Part shown: positions 51,851 to 60,516 of the stretch, piece by piece
Layout: each line of letters begins with the position of its first letter
How positions within the stretch are numbered: position 1 is the first letter of the stretch
Assembly (NCBI GenBank): GCA_965200465.1
Contig: OZ241358.1
Span: 2,356,001 to 2,420,000 of the forward strand
Reading direction: 5' to 3'
DNA from: Azophilus sp965200465
Lineage (GTDB): Bacteria > Pseudomonadota > Gammaproteobacteria > Pseudomonadales > Azotimanducaceae
Length of the DNA: 64,000 nt
Position numbers and translations under genes: made by a program
The notes under the pieces: model-generated
Seen by the model: only the letters and a program-made list of their open reading frames with translations
The model's database searches: none
What the model was told of the DNA's origin: nothing

Positions 51851-52477
51851 ATGCCTTGGAGACGCTGCAAAGCCCATCCCCAAAGGGGGTTGCGGCCCGT
51901 CCGGCCCGCGCTGCTGGAGGTGCGGCGGTTCAAGGGGGACGCCTTGGCCTTGGGGTTGCAGGCCGCCCGTGCCGGCGTAAACTTCGCCTTGGCGCAGTTC
52001 GCTTTGGAGAACGCTTCCGCCAAGGACCTGCCGGCCGCCATGGCCGCCGTCGCCCGGCTGCTTGGGGCGGAGGGCGAGTTGGGCTTGGCGGAGTCGTTCG
52101 GAATGTGGGTTGAGGGTGTGCTGGAGCGCCGCTTGGGCGTTCGGCTGCCTTCCTTGACAAGGATGATGGAGGAGTCACCAATGCTGGAGGAAACACTGGA
52201 CGAATGGGCCGAGGAGAAGTTCCGGCTGGGCCGAGTTGAAGGCATGGAGCAGGGCATGGAGCGGGGCATCGAGCGGGGCCGCTTCAAGGGCCGGATTGAA
52301 GGGGAGCGTGCGTTGCTCGTCCGCCAAGCGCAGCGGCGCTTCGGCGCGGATGTTGCGGAGGCGCTGTCCAAGCTGGTTGACGGGGTTGACGACCCTGACC
52401 GCCTTGCCGAAATGGGGGATTTGGTGGTCGATTGCGCCACCGGCCGCGAACTACTGGAGCGCGCTAGGCGCACTTGA
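51851..52477 (+). pseudogene. remnant of an Rpn/YhgA-like (PD-(D/E)XK transposase/nuclease) gene
   Basis: The open frame holds only the C-terminal half of a familiar type: an Ala-rich helical part (AGVNFALAQFALENASAKDLPAAMAAVARLL), a Glu/Arg/Gly heptad region (VEGMEQGMERGIERGRFKGRIEG) and a DUF4351-like end (LLVRQAQRRFGADVAEALSKLVDG). The N-terminal PD-(D/E)XK nuclease domain is missing; bases 51597-51850 show no trace that I recognise. Such Rpn proteins promote recombination and are often multi-copy and decayed. A functional short protein cannot be excluded. Confidence 0.65.
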
Positions 52478-52512
52478 ATGTTTGCAAGCCGCACACCCAA
52501 AGATCGGCTGCC

Positions 52513-53562
52513 GTGACTGGAAAAATCAAAGCCGTTGCCCTCATTTCTGGCGGGCTGGACTCCATGCTCGCCGCCAAGGTGGTCATGGAGCAGGGCGTGC
52601 ATGTGGAGGGCGTCAACTTCTTCACTGGCTTCTGCGTGGAGGGCCACACCCACGCCATCCGCAAGCGCCGCGGGGCCAAGCCGAAGCGCAACAACGCTCT
52701 CTGGGCGGCCGAGCAGCTAGGCGTGAAGCTGCACCTAATCGATGTGGTGGAGGAGTACAAGAAGGTGCTGCTCCAGCCCAAGCACGGCTACGGCCAGCAC
52801 TTAAACCCCTGCCTGGACTGCAAGATATTCATGGTCAACAAGGCCTTGGCTTGGGGCTTCATGAAGGACCGGGGGTTTGACTTCATCGTCACCGGCGAGG
52901 TCATCGGCCAGCGCCCCAAGAGCCAGCGCAAGGCCACCATGCCCATCATCGCCCGGGAGTCCGGCGCGGAGGACCTGCTGCTGCGTCCCCTCTGCGCTCT
53001 CCGCTTGGCGCCCACTCTGCCGGAACGGCGGGGCTGGGTGCGGCGGACCGCCCTGTTCGGCTTTGAGGGCCGCAGCCGCAAGCCGCAAATGGAACTGGCC
53101 AAGCGCTTCGGCTTCAGCGAATGGGCGCAGCCAGCCGGCGGCTGCTGCTTCCTCACGGACGCCCAGTACAGCCGCAAGCTGGCGGATCTGTGGCGGGCGC
53201 AAGGCCGGCGGGACTACCAACTGGACGACATCATGCTGCTGAAGGTGGGCCGCCACATCCGCCCGGCGCCCCACTTCAAGCTGATCGTCAGCCGGGAGGA
53301 GGGCGAGAACCACTATCTGCAGGGCTACCGCAAGCATTTCACGACGCTCCAGTCCGTCAGCCATGAGGGGCCGCTTTGCCTAGTTGACGGCCAGCCGCTG
53401 CCTGGGGACATCGACCTTGCCGCCCGGGTGGTGGCCCGCTACAGCCAAGGCCGCAACGCGGATTTGGTGACGATGGTCGTGGAGGAAGCGGAAGGCCGTC
53501 GCCGCGAATTGCGCGTGGCGCCCTTGGCGCCGGCGGAAATTCCCGCCGCTTGGCATGTCTAA
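52513..53562 (+). CDS. PP-loop ATPase of the MnmA/ThiI (thiouridylase-like) type
   Basis: About 349 residues. The N-type PP-loop is ALISGGLDSMLAAKVV, which adenylates a carbonyl oxygen in tRNA thiolation and related reactions. Cys positions like those of thiouridylases are NPCLDCKIFM (CxxC) and GGCCFLTDAQ. GEVIGQRPKSQ is another conserved loop, and the last 100 residues look like a beta-rich domain (VGRHIRPAPHFKLIVSREEGEN). The length and arrangement differ from ordinary MnmA. GTG 52513 is a plausible start; TTG 52474 is also in frame. The TusA-like gene overlaps its end by 8 bases, implying direct sulfur relay between the two. Confidence 0.82.
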   Translation: MTGKIKAVALISGGLDSMLAAKVVMEQGVHVEGVNFFTGFCVEGHTHAIRKRRGAKPKRNNALWAAEQLGVKLHLIDVVEEYKKVLLQPKHGYGQHLNPCLDCKIFMVNKALAWGFMKDRGFDFIVTGEVIGQRPKSQRKATMPIIARESGAEDLLLRPLCALRLAPTLPERRGWVRRTALFGFEGRSRKPQMELAKRFGFSEWAQPAGGCCFLTDAQYSRKLADLWRAQGRRDYQLDDIMLLKVGRHIRPAPHFKLIVSREEGENHYLQGYRKHFTTLQSVSHEGPLCLVDGQPLPGDIDLAARVVARYSQGRNADLVTMVVEEAEGRRRELRVAPLAPAEIPAAWHV

Positions 53563-53785
53563 GGCGGTGCAGATTCTCGATGCGCGGGGGCTGCTCTGCC
53601 CGCTGCCGGTCATCCGGGCGCAGGACAGGATTGCGGACTTGGCGCCTGGTGCTTTGCTCGACGTCTTGGCCACGGACCCCGGCGCCTTGCAGGACGTGCC
53701 GGCTTGGTGCAGGGTGCATGGGCATCAGTTGGTCGAAACCCACAGTTGCGGCAACGAGATCCGCATTCGCATCAGGGTCCAATGA
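53555..53785 (+). CDS. TusA-family sulfur carrier protein
   Basis: 76 residues of the TusA/SirA fold. The active Cys lies in LDARGLLCPLPVIRAQD (CPxP motif), and a second Cys pair occurs later (WCRVHG, HSCGNE). TusA proteins carry persulfide to a thiolation enzyme; here the obvious partner is the overlapping PP-loop ATPase gene. It differs from TusA proper at the position after CPxP, where Lys is usual. Confidence 0.9.
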   Translation: MSKAVQILDARGLLCPLPVIRAQDRIADLAPGALLDVLATDPGALQDVPAWCRVHGHQLVETHSCGNEIRIRIRVQ

Positions 53786-54037
53786 GCGGCGGCGGACTGC
53801 GTGGCTCGCTGGGCTGCGGCCATTTTTGGCGCAAGCGCCTTCGCCGATGCGCCAATGGTGTGCGTGGTCGCCGCCCAATGAGCGCTTTGGCCGACGGATT
53901 GGCGTAGCTATTTGCTTGAATGGGGTTTAATATTCGCGCCGCGGGGATGGCCGGAGTTCGGCCGTTAGCAGGAGGCCCTGAATCTGGTTTGATTCGCGGG
54001 GTCGTGTTGTGAGAGTGAATTGCCTACTGAGGGAAAA

Positions 54038-55450
54038 ATGGCTGACAAAACACTGAAAATGATCAAGGACAACGACGTGAAGTGGGTCGATATGCGCTTC
54101 ACGGACCCGCGCGGGAAGGAGCAGCACACCACCCTTCCGGCGGAGCGCATTGATGCGGATTCATTGGCCGACGGCGTCATGTTTGACGGCTCCTCCATTT
54201 CCGGTTGGAAGTCCATCAACGAGTCGGACATGATCCTGATGCCGGATGACGAGACAGCGGTGCTGGACCCGTTCCGGGACGAGCCCACGCTCAACCTGCG
54301 CTGCGACATCATCGAACCTTCCACCATGCAGCCCTATGAGCGGGACCCGCGTTCGGTGGCCAAGAAGGCGGAAGCCTATTTGGCGTCCACCGGGGTTGGG
54401 GACACCGCCTATTTTGGCCCGGAGTCCGAATTCTTCGTGTTCGATGACGTCAAGTTCAAGGTCGATATCAGCGGCGCCTTCTACTCCGTCAGTTCGGAGG
54501 AGGCCGCTTGGGAGTCCGGGTCGGACTTCGAGGGCGGCAACTTAGGCCATCGGCCTAGGGTCAAGGGCGGCTACTTCCCGGTTCCGCCGGTGGATTCGGC
54601 GGCGGACCTGCGTTCCGCCATGTGCGCGGCCATGCACTCCATGGGCCTGCATGTGGAGGTGCATCACCACGAAGTGGGCACCGCCTGCCAAAACGAGATC
54701 GGGGTGCGCTTCAACACCTTGGTGCGCAAGGCGGACGAGACGCAGATCTACAAGTACTGCGTCCACAACGTGGCGGACGCCTACGGCAAGACGGCCACCT
54801 TCATGCCCAAGCCCATCGTCGGGGACAACGGCAACGGCATGCATGTGCATCAGTCCATCTTCGCCGACGGCGAGAACGTTTTCCACGGGGACGGCTACGC
54901 CGGCCTTTCGGAGACCGCCCTGTTCTACATCGGCGGCGTCATCAAGCACGCCCGGGCCATCAACGCCTTCTCCAACGCCAGCACCAATTCCTACAAGCGG
55001 CTGGTGCCGGGCTTTGAGGCGCCGGTGCTGCTGGCCTACTCGGCCCGCAACCGCTCCGCTTCGGTGCGCATCCCCTACGTCCAAGGGGGAGACCCCAAGG
55101 CGTACCGGGTGGAGGTGCGCTTCCCGGACAGCACCGGCAACCCCTACCTGACCTTCGCCGCCATGCTGATGGCCGGGTTGGACGGCATCACCAACGAGAT
55201 CCACCCTGGGGACTCCTTTGACAAGGACCTGTACGACCTGCCCCCGGAGGAGCTCGAAGGCGTGCCCACCGTAGCCAGCTCCCTGGAGCAGGCTTTGGAC
55301 GCTCTGGACGCAGACAGGGACTTCCTGCTGGCCGGCGGCGTCTTCAGCAACGCCATGATCGACGGCTACCTGGAGCTCAAGCGGGAGGACGTGGCCTACT
55401 TGAACGCCACCACCCATCCGGCGGAGTTTGAGATGTACTATTCCATCTAG
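54038..55450 (+). CDS. glnA: type I glutamine synthetase GlnA
   Basis: GlnA makes glutamine from glutamate, ammonia and ATP. 470 residues from ATG 54038 (GAGGGA upstream). Motifs: VMFDGSSISGW, GPESEFFVFDDV, VEVHHHEVGTACQNEIG, KPIVGDNGNGMHVHQS, RNRSASVRIPY. The Tyr of DLYDLPPEE is the adenylylation site, so control by GlnE is expected (GSI-beta type). ntrB and ntrC follow after one small gene, and an intrinsic terminator lies 113 bases downstream. No well-spaced sigma-54 promoter was found upstream. Confidence 0.97.
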   Translation: MADKTLKMIKDNDVKWVDMRFTDPRGKEQHTTLPAERIDADSLADGVMFDGSSISGWKSINESDMILMPDDETAVLDPFRDEPTLNLRCDIIEPSTMQPYERDPRSVAKKAEAYLASTGVGDTAYFGPESEFFVFDDVKFKVDISGAFYSVSSEEAAWESGSDFEGGNLGHRPRVKGGYFPVPPVDSAADLRSAMCAAMHSMGLHVEVHHHEVGTACQNEIGVRFNTLVRKADETQIYKYCVHNVADAYGKTATFMPKPIVGDNGNGMHVHQSIFADGENVFHGDGYAGLSETALFYIGGVIKHARAINAFSNASTNSYKRLVPGFEAPVLLAYSARNRSASVRIPYVQGGDPKAYRVEVRFPDSTGNPYLTFAAMLMAGLDGITNEIHPGDSFDKDLYDLPPEELEGVPTVASSLEQALDALDADRDFLLAGGVFSNAMIDGYLELKREDVAYLNATTHPAEFEMYYSI

Positions 55451-55562
55451 GAGGTCCGCCCAAAGGCGAGCGCCGCTTCGCGCCGCCTAAGGCATTGCCA
55501 GGCTTTTTTGGCGAAAAGCGGAAAGGAAGCGGCGTTTTCCTACAGACGACGCCCTCAAGAAG

Positions 55563-55594
55563 GCCCCAGAATGCCGCCATTCTGGGGCTTTTTT
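55563..55594 (+). terminator. intrinsic terminator after glnA
   Basis: GCCCCAGAATG pairs perfectly with CATTCTGGGGC across a 4-base loop (11-bp stem), followed directly by six T. It separates glnA from the downstream gene and ntrBC. Confidence 0.95.
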
Positions 55595-55649
55595 GTGGAC
55601 CGACGTGAAACGCGCTTCCTGCACCAGCGAACTGCTCCGGGACTTTCCC

Positions 55650-56105
55650 ATGAGGGCGCCTAGGAAGCTCAATGGCCTTGGACCGCCGGCGGCGGCGCCC
55701 AGCAGGGCGTTCGCCGCGCCGGCGCTCCTCGCCTGCCTTGCGGCCCTTGGCGCCATGTCCGGGCTGGCGCCGGCCGCCACCTGGGCGGCGAACGCGGAGG
55801 ACGAGCGTCCCTACGTCAGCGCCCGCATCGTCTTTCCCGCCCCCGGCGAAGCCGTGCGCGCCAATGGCGGGCAATTGACGGTGGCGGCGCGGATTGCGCC
55901 GGCCCTGCGTCCCGACCACCGGGTTCAGCTCCTGCTTGACGGCGCCGCCACCGGACCGCCGCAGATTGCGCCGCGCTTCCACCTGACCGACTTGCACCGA
56001 GGCGCCCACGGCCTGCAGTTGCGGATTTTTGACGCCGCCGGGAACGTGCTGTTCGTTGGCCAGCCCAGCGAGTTCCACCTGCTCCGGCACTCGCGCCTGC
56101 ATTGA
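55650..56105 (+). CDS. secreted protein, C-terminal half of a DUF4124-type protein
   Basis: 151 residues with a long N-region signal peptide (ALLACLAALGAMSGLAPAATWA). The exported part is a beta-sandwich-like domain: SARIVFPAPGEAVRANGGQLTVAARIAPALRP, then HRVQLLLDGAATGPPQ and HGLQLRIFDAAGNVL. In related bacteria the gene between glnA and ntrB encodes an N-terminal DUF4124 domain followed by this kind of domain; here the DUF4124 part is missing. Function unknown. ATG 55650 is preferred. Confidence 0.75.
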   Translation: MRAPRKLNGLGPPAAAPSRAFAAPALLACLAALGAMSGLAPAATWAANAEDERPYVSARIVFPAPGEAVRANGGQLTVAARIAPALRPDHRVQLLLDGAATGPPQIAPRFHLTDLHRGAHGLQLRIFDAAGNVLFVGQPSEFHLLRHSRLH

Positions 56106-56177
56106 GGCCGTGCCGCCGGCGGCAAGCTCAGCGCTCAATCCTCGCCTGTCCTGCAAGCGGTTCGCTTGGGCTCCGCC

Positions 56178-56192
56178 GCACCATTTTGGTGC
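56178..56192. promoter_or_regulatory. NtrC-type binding site before ntrB
   Basis: GCACCATTTTGGTGC matches the NtrC (NRI) consensus dyad (GCACC-N5-GGTGC). It ends 14 bases before the GTG of ntrB and touches a CATAAT -10-like hexamer at 56192, a placement expected for repression, as at E. coli glnLp. Confidence 0.75.
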
Positions 56193-56206
56193 ATAATTGA
56201 CATCCC

Positions 56207-57301
56207 GTGAATCCCTTGACCAACGCTGAACCATCGCCGAACGAACTGGCGCGGCAGGCGCTTGAGCATCAGTCCAGCGCCGTTTTGGTGATCTCACCGT
56301 CCTGGCGGCTGAAGTTGATGAACCCGGCGGCGGAGGCGCTGTTTGGCGTTAGCGGCCGCCGGGCGCTCGGAGCGCCCCTGAGCGTGCTCTTCCGTGAGTT
56401 CGAGTGCGTGGCCGGCCTGCTCAAGGAGTCCGCCGGCGGCCAATCCCTCACCCTGCGGCAACAAAGCCTGCGCCTGCGCAACGGCGACTGCTTGGTTCTC
56501 GACTTGACCTGCACCCCCATGGACGGCGGCGAGGGCTTGGTGATCGAAGCCCAGCCCCTCAACCGATTGCAGCGCATCAACCAGGACGACCGCCTCATCA
56601 ACATCCAAGAGACCACCGCCAGCCTAGTGCTCGGCCTTGCCCACGAAGTGAAGAACCCGTTGGGCGGCATTCGCGGCGCAGCGCAGTTGCTCGACCATGA
56701 GCTGAAGCAGCCGGAGCTGGCCGAATACACCAGCGTGATCATCCGCGAATGCGACCGTTTGACGGAGTTGGTTGACAGCCTGTTGGGGCCCAGCAGGCCG
56801 CTCAACATCGTGCGGATGAACGTGCATCGCGCCTTGGAGCACGTCGCCAGAGTGGCGGTGGACAGCGCCGCCGAGGTCAGGGTGCGCTTGGTTCGGGACT
56901 ACGATCCCAGCATCCCGAACATTGACGCCGACGAGGGCCTGTTGATTCAGGCGCTGTTCAACTTGGTGCGCAACGCCTGCATCGCCCTTGAGGAGGTTGC
57001 CGACGCCGAGCTCAGGCTGCGCACCAAGCCCCTGCGCCAGTTCACCATTCACGGCCGGCGCCACCGGCTGGTGGTGGGCATTGAGGTTCAGGACAACGGC
57101 CCCGGCATACCGGAGGAGCTCTTGGACCGAATGTTCTACCCCATGATCAGCGGGCGGGCCGGCGGCACCGGCTTGGGCTTGGCCATCACCCAAACCATCG
57201 CTCGGCGCCACCAAGGCATGATCGAGTGTGCAAGCCGCCCGGGCAAGACGGTTTTCTCCATCATTCTGCCCCTGTCCTACGAAGAGGAGGCCGTTCCCTG
57301 A
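56207..57301 (+). CDS. ntrB: nitrogen regulation sensor kinase/phosphatase NtrB (GlnL)
   Basis: NtrB phosphorylates or dephosphorylates NtrC under PII control. 364 residues without TM segments. An N-terminal PAS domain (VISPSWRLKLMNPAAEALFGVSGR) is followed by the H-box LAHEVKNPLGGIRGAAQLL with the phospho-His, the N-box LIQALFNLVRNACIAL, and the G-boxes DNGPGIPEELLDRMF and GTGLGLAITQTIARRH. Starts at GTG 56207. The stop overlaps ntrC by one base. Confidence 0.96.
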   Translation: MNPLTNAEPSPNELARQALEHQSSAVLVISPSWRLKLMNPAAEALFGVSGRRALGAPLSVLFREFECVAGLLKESAGGQSLTLRQQSLRLRNGDCLVLDLTCTPMDGGEGLVIEAQPLNRLQRINQDDRLINIQETTASLVLGLAHEVKNPLGGIRGAAQLLDHELKQPELAEYTSVIIRECDRLTELVDSLLGPSRPLNIVRMNVHRALEHVARVAVDSAAEVRVRLVRDYDPSIPNIDADEGLLIQALFNLVRNACIALEEVADAELRLRTKPLRQFTIHGRRHRLVVGIEVQDNGPGIPEELLDRMFYPMISGRAGGTGLGLAITQTIARRHQGMIECASRPGKTVFSIILPLSYEEEAVP

Positions 57302-58737
57302 TGGATGCGCACGAAGCGGTGGAGGCGGCGCGCACCGGCCAATCGCCCGTCTGGATCGTCGATGACGACCGCTCCATACGCTGGGTGCTGGAGAAGGCCA
57401 TGAGCCGCGCCGGCATCGCCACCCGCTCCTTCGCCAGCGCCGACGAGGCCTTGGCCTTGCTGTCCAGCCGGCCGCCCTTGGCGGTGTTGACGGACATCCG
57501 CATGCCGGGCATGGACGGGTTCGACTTCTTGGAACTGCTGCGGCGGCGCAGTGCGGACCTGCCGGTCATCGTCATGACAGCCCATTCCGACCTCGACAGC
57601 GCGGTGGCCTCCTACCATCGGGGCGCCTTTGAGTATTTGCCCAAACCCTTCGACGTCGACGAAGCGGTGGCCGTGGTGCGGCGCGCCGTCGCCCGCATTG
57701 AGGTGGAAGATGCACAGGCCAGCGCCGGAGCGCTTGCGCAGCCGGAAATCCTCGGCCGGGCGCCGGCCATGCAGGAGGTGTTTCGCGCCATCGGCAGGCT
57801 CTCGGCCTCCAATGTCACCGTTCTCATCAACGGCCCTTCGGGGTCCGGCAAGGAGTTGGTGGCCAAAGCCCTGCATCGCCACAGCCCTCGGGCCAACCGG
57901 CCCTTCATCGCCCTCAACGTGGCCGCCATTCCCGGTGAATTGATCGAGTCGGAACTGTTTGGGCACGAAAAGGGCGCCTTCACCGGCGCGGCCAGCCGCC
58001 GCCTCGGTCGGTTCGAACAGGCCGACAGCGGCACCCTGTTTTTGGACGAGGTCGGCGACATGCCGGCCGACATGCAGACCCGGCTGCTGCGGGTGCTCTC
58101 GGAGGGCGAGTTCCACCGGGTTGGCGGCTACGACCCGGTGCAGGTGGACGTTCGCATCATCGCCGCCACGCACCGGCATTTGCAGCAAAGCGTTGCCGAA
58201 GGCGCCTTCCGCGAGGACCTGTTCCATCGTTTGAACGTCATCCGCATCCAGGTGCCCTCCTTGGCTGAGCGGCGCGAAGACATTCCGCTGCTGGCCGAGC
58301 ACTTCCTGCGCCGGGCCACCCAAGAACTCGACCAACCGCCCAAGCACTTTGACGCGGCCGCTCTCGACCACCTGGCCGGCCTGCCTTGGCCGGGCAATGT
58401 GCGGGAACTCGAAAACCTGTGCCGCTGGTTGGCGGTGATGGTCTCCGGCCTCCAGGTCTTGGTTGACGACCTGCCGCCGGAGCTTAAGGGTGCATCGGTG
58501 CATCCCGCCCCGGAGGATTGGGAGCAGGCGCTCGGCGCTTGGGCGGACAAGGCGTTGGCGAGCGAGGATGCGCAGCCCTTGCTGGAGGCGTCCCAGCCGG
58601 CCTTTGAACGCACCTTGATTCAAGCGGCCCTTCGCCACGCCGGGGGGCGGCGCATGGAAGCGGCGGCGCGGCTCGGTTGGGGCCGCAACACCCTGACGAG
58701 GAAAATCGCCGAACTCGGCCTGAACGGGCGGAACTAG
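57301..58737 (+). CDS. ntrC: nitrogen regulation response regulator NtrC (GlnG)
   Basis: A sigma-54-dependent activator. The receiver domain has WIVDDDRSIRW, the phospho-acceptor LTDIRMPGMDG and YLPKPFD. The AAA+ domain has Walker A GPSGSGKE (usually GESGTGKE), the sigma-54-contacting GAFTGA loop, GTLFLDEVGDMP, and WPGNVRELENLCRWL. The C-terminal Fis-type HTH reads RRMEAAARLGWGRNTLTRKIAELG. 478 residues from ATG 57301. It is expected to act on glnA and other nitrogen genes and on its own operon through the site at 56178. Confidence 0.96.
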   Translation: MDAHEAVEAARTGQSPVWIVDDDRSIRWVLEKAMSRAGIATRSFASADEALALLSSRPPLAVLTDIRMPGMDGFDFLELLRRRSADLPVIVMTAHSDLDSAVASYHRGAFEYLPKPFDVDEAVAVVRRAVARIEVEDAQASAGALAQPEILGRAPAMQEVFRAIGRLSASNVTVLINGPSGSGKELVAKALHRHSPRANRPFIALNVAAIPGELIESELFGHEKGAFTGAASRRLGRFEQADSGTLFLDEVGDMPADMQTRLLRVLSEGEFHRVGGYDPVQVDVRIIAATHRHLQQSVAEGAFREDLFHRLNVIRIQVPSLAERREDIPLLAEHFLRRATQELDQPPKHFDAAALDHLAGLPWPGNVRELENLCRWLAVMVSGLQVLVDDLPPELKGASVHPAPEDWEQALGAWADKALASEDAQPLLEASQPAFERTLIQAALRHAGGRRMEAAARLGWGRNTLTRKIAELGLNGRN

Positions 58738-58920
58738 CGCCTGCCGCGGCGCCAAGCGCTGGGGTTCGGCATCTTGATGCCGGCGCCGTTGAACACTAAG
58801 ATGGCCCCTGTACACGACGCTGGCTGCGCCTTTGGCTGCAACGCATCGGGCGCCGCCGCACTCCAATGACAGCGGCTTTGCCTAGCGTTCGGCTTGGCGC
58901 GAACCACTGGTTTGATTGGC

Positions 58921-60516
58921 ATGAACTCCAAATTGCTGCTCGTGGTTTTGGACGGCTTTGGCCATCGGCGAGCCGCGCCGGACAACGCCATCGCCTTGGC
59001 GCGTACGCCCATTTGGGACGGTTTTCTCGCCGCCTGCCCGCACACCCTGCTCTCCAGCTCCGGGGCGGACGTGGGCTTGCCGGAAGGGCAGATGGGCAAT
59101 TCCGAGGTCGGCCACATGGTCATCGGCGCCGGCCGGGTGGCGCCGCAGGACTTGGTGCGGATGGACCAAGCCATTGCCCAGGGCGAGCTGCGGCGCAACG
59201 TCCATTTGACCGCCGCGTTCAAGGGGCTGCGCAAGGCCGGCGGCGTCCTGCATGTTCTGGGCTTGTTGTCGCCGGGCGGCGTCCATTCCCATGAGCGCCA
59301 GATATTCGAACTGATCCGCATCGCCGCTGCAGCAGGCGTAGCGCGAATTCATCTGCACGCCTTCCTGGACGGTCGGGACCAGCCGCCGGCCAGCGCCGCC
59401 GCGTCCCTGCAGCGGGCCGATGAGCTGCTGCGCGAACTCGGCGTCGGCCGCATCGCCTCGATCTGCGGGCGCTATTTCGCCATGGACCGTGACCAGCGCT
59501 GGAGCCGAACCGAGCGGGCCTATGACCTGATCGTCCGGGGCGAGGCGCCCTTCGCCGCAGCCGACGCCGGCGCCGCCCTGCGGTTGGCCTACGCCCGCGG
59601 CGAAACCGATGAATTCGTTCAGCCCACCGCCATCCGCGCCGCGGACGGCGCGGCGCCGGGGCTCGGCCCGGACGACGCCGTGGTGTTCATGAATTTCCGC
59701 GCCGACCGGGCGCGGCAGTTGACTCGGGCCTTGCTGCAGGAAAGCTTTGACGGCTTCGCCCGCCGTGCGTTCGTCCGCATCCGCCATTTCCTCACTCTCG
59801 CCGAGTACGCCGCCGACATCAACGCCCGCTGCCTGCTGGAGCCGCTGGTTCTCCACAACACCCTGGGCGAGCATCTCTCCCGGCTGGGCAAGCGGCAACT
59901 GCGCGCCGCGGAGACGGAGAAGTACGCCCATGTCACCTTCTTCTTCTCCGGGGGGCGGGAAGCGCCTTTCGTCGGCGAGGAGCGGCTCTTAGTGCCCAGC
60001 CCGGATGTGGCCACCTACGACCTCAAGCCGGAAATGAACGCCCATGAGTTGACGGACCGCTTGCTGCAGGCCATGCGCTCAGAGCGCTTTGACGCCGTCA
60101 TTTGCAACTACGCCAACGGCGACATGGTCGGGCACACGGGCAATCTAAGCGCCGCGGTGGCCGCGGTGGAAGCCTTGGACGGTTGCCTAGGGCGTCTGGC
60201 GGCGGCCGTTCGCGGCACGGATTGGCGCCTGCTCATCACCGCCGACCACGGCAACGTGGAGCAGATGAACGATGCGCAGACCGGCCAAGCGCACAGCGCC
60301 CACACCACTAGGCCGGTTCCCTTGGTCTATGTGGGTCCGGGCGCGGCCGCCTTCGCGGAAGGAGGCACCTTGGCCGACGTGGCGCCCACGGCTCTGGCGC
60401 TGCTGGGGCTGCCGGCGCCGCCGGAAATGACCGGCCGCTCCCTGCTTCGTTGGGGCGCGGCGGCCGCTGGCGAAAGGCGGCGCCGTGACGCACCGGCTGG
60501 GGCGGCAGCCACCTGA
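58921..60516 (+). CDS. gpmI: 2,3-bisphosphoglycerate-independent phosphoglycerate mutase GpmI
   Basis: An alkaline-phosphatase-superfamily enzyme of glycolysis needing Mn. VVLDGFGHR supplies metal ligands, GQMGNSEVGHMVIGAGR the catalytic Ser, HAFLDGRDQPP, FFFSGGREAPF, CNYANGDMVGHTG and ITADHGNVEQM the remaining sites. ATG 58921 begins the conserved part. The C-terminus carries about 20 extra Ala/Arg-rich residues. It overlaps envC by one base in the gpmI-envC-ctpA order. The 183 bases between ntrC and gpmI hold only small hairpins. Confidence 0.96.
   Translation: MNSKLLLVVLDGFGHRRAAPDNAIALARTPIWDGFLAACPHTLLSSSGADVGLPEGQMGNSEVGHMVIGAGRVAPQDLVRMDQAIAQGELRRNVHLTAAFKGLRKAGGVLHVLGLLSPGGVHSHERQIFELIRIAAAAGVARIHLHAFLDGRDQPPASAAASLQRADELLRELGVGRIASICGRYFAMDRDQRWSRTERAYDLIVRGEAPFAAADAGAALRLAYARGETDEFVQPTAIRAADGAAPGLGPDDAVVFMNFRADRARQLTRALLQESFDGFARRAFVRIRHFLTLAEYAADINARCLLEPLVLHNTLGEHLSRLGKRQLRAAETEKYAHVTFFFSGGREAPFVGEERLLVPSPDVATYDLKPEMNAHELTDRLLQAMRSERFDAVICNYANGDMVGHTGNLSAAVAAVEALDGCLGRLAAAVRGTDWRLLITADHGNVEQMNDAQTGQAHSAHTTRPVPLVYVGPGAAAFAEGGTLADVAPTALALLGLPAPPEMTGRSLLRWGAAAAGERRRRDAPAGAAAT

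Noticed and set aside
53899..53916. Possible sigma-54 promoter before glnA (TGGC and TTGC elements)
   Set aside because: The spacing between GG and GC is one base too long for a -24/-12 promoter, and no NtrC dyad is nearby.
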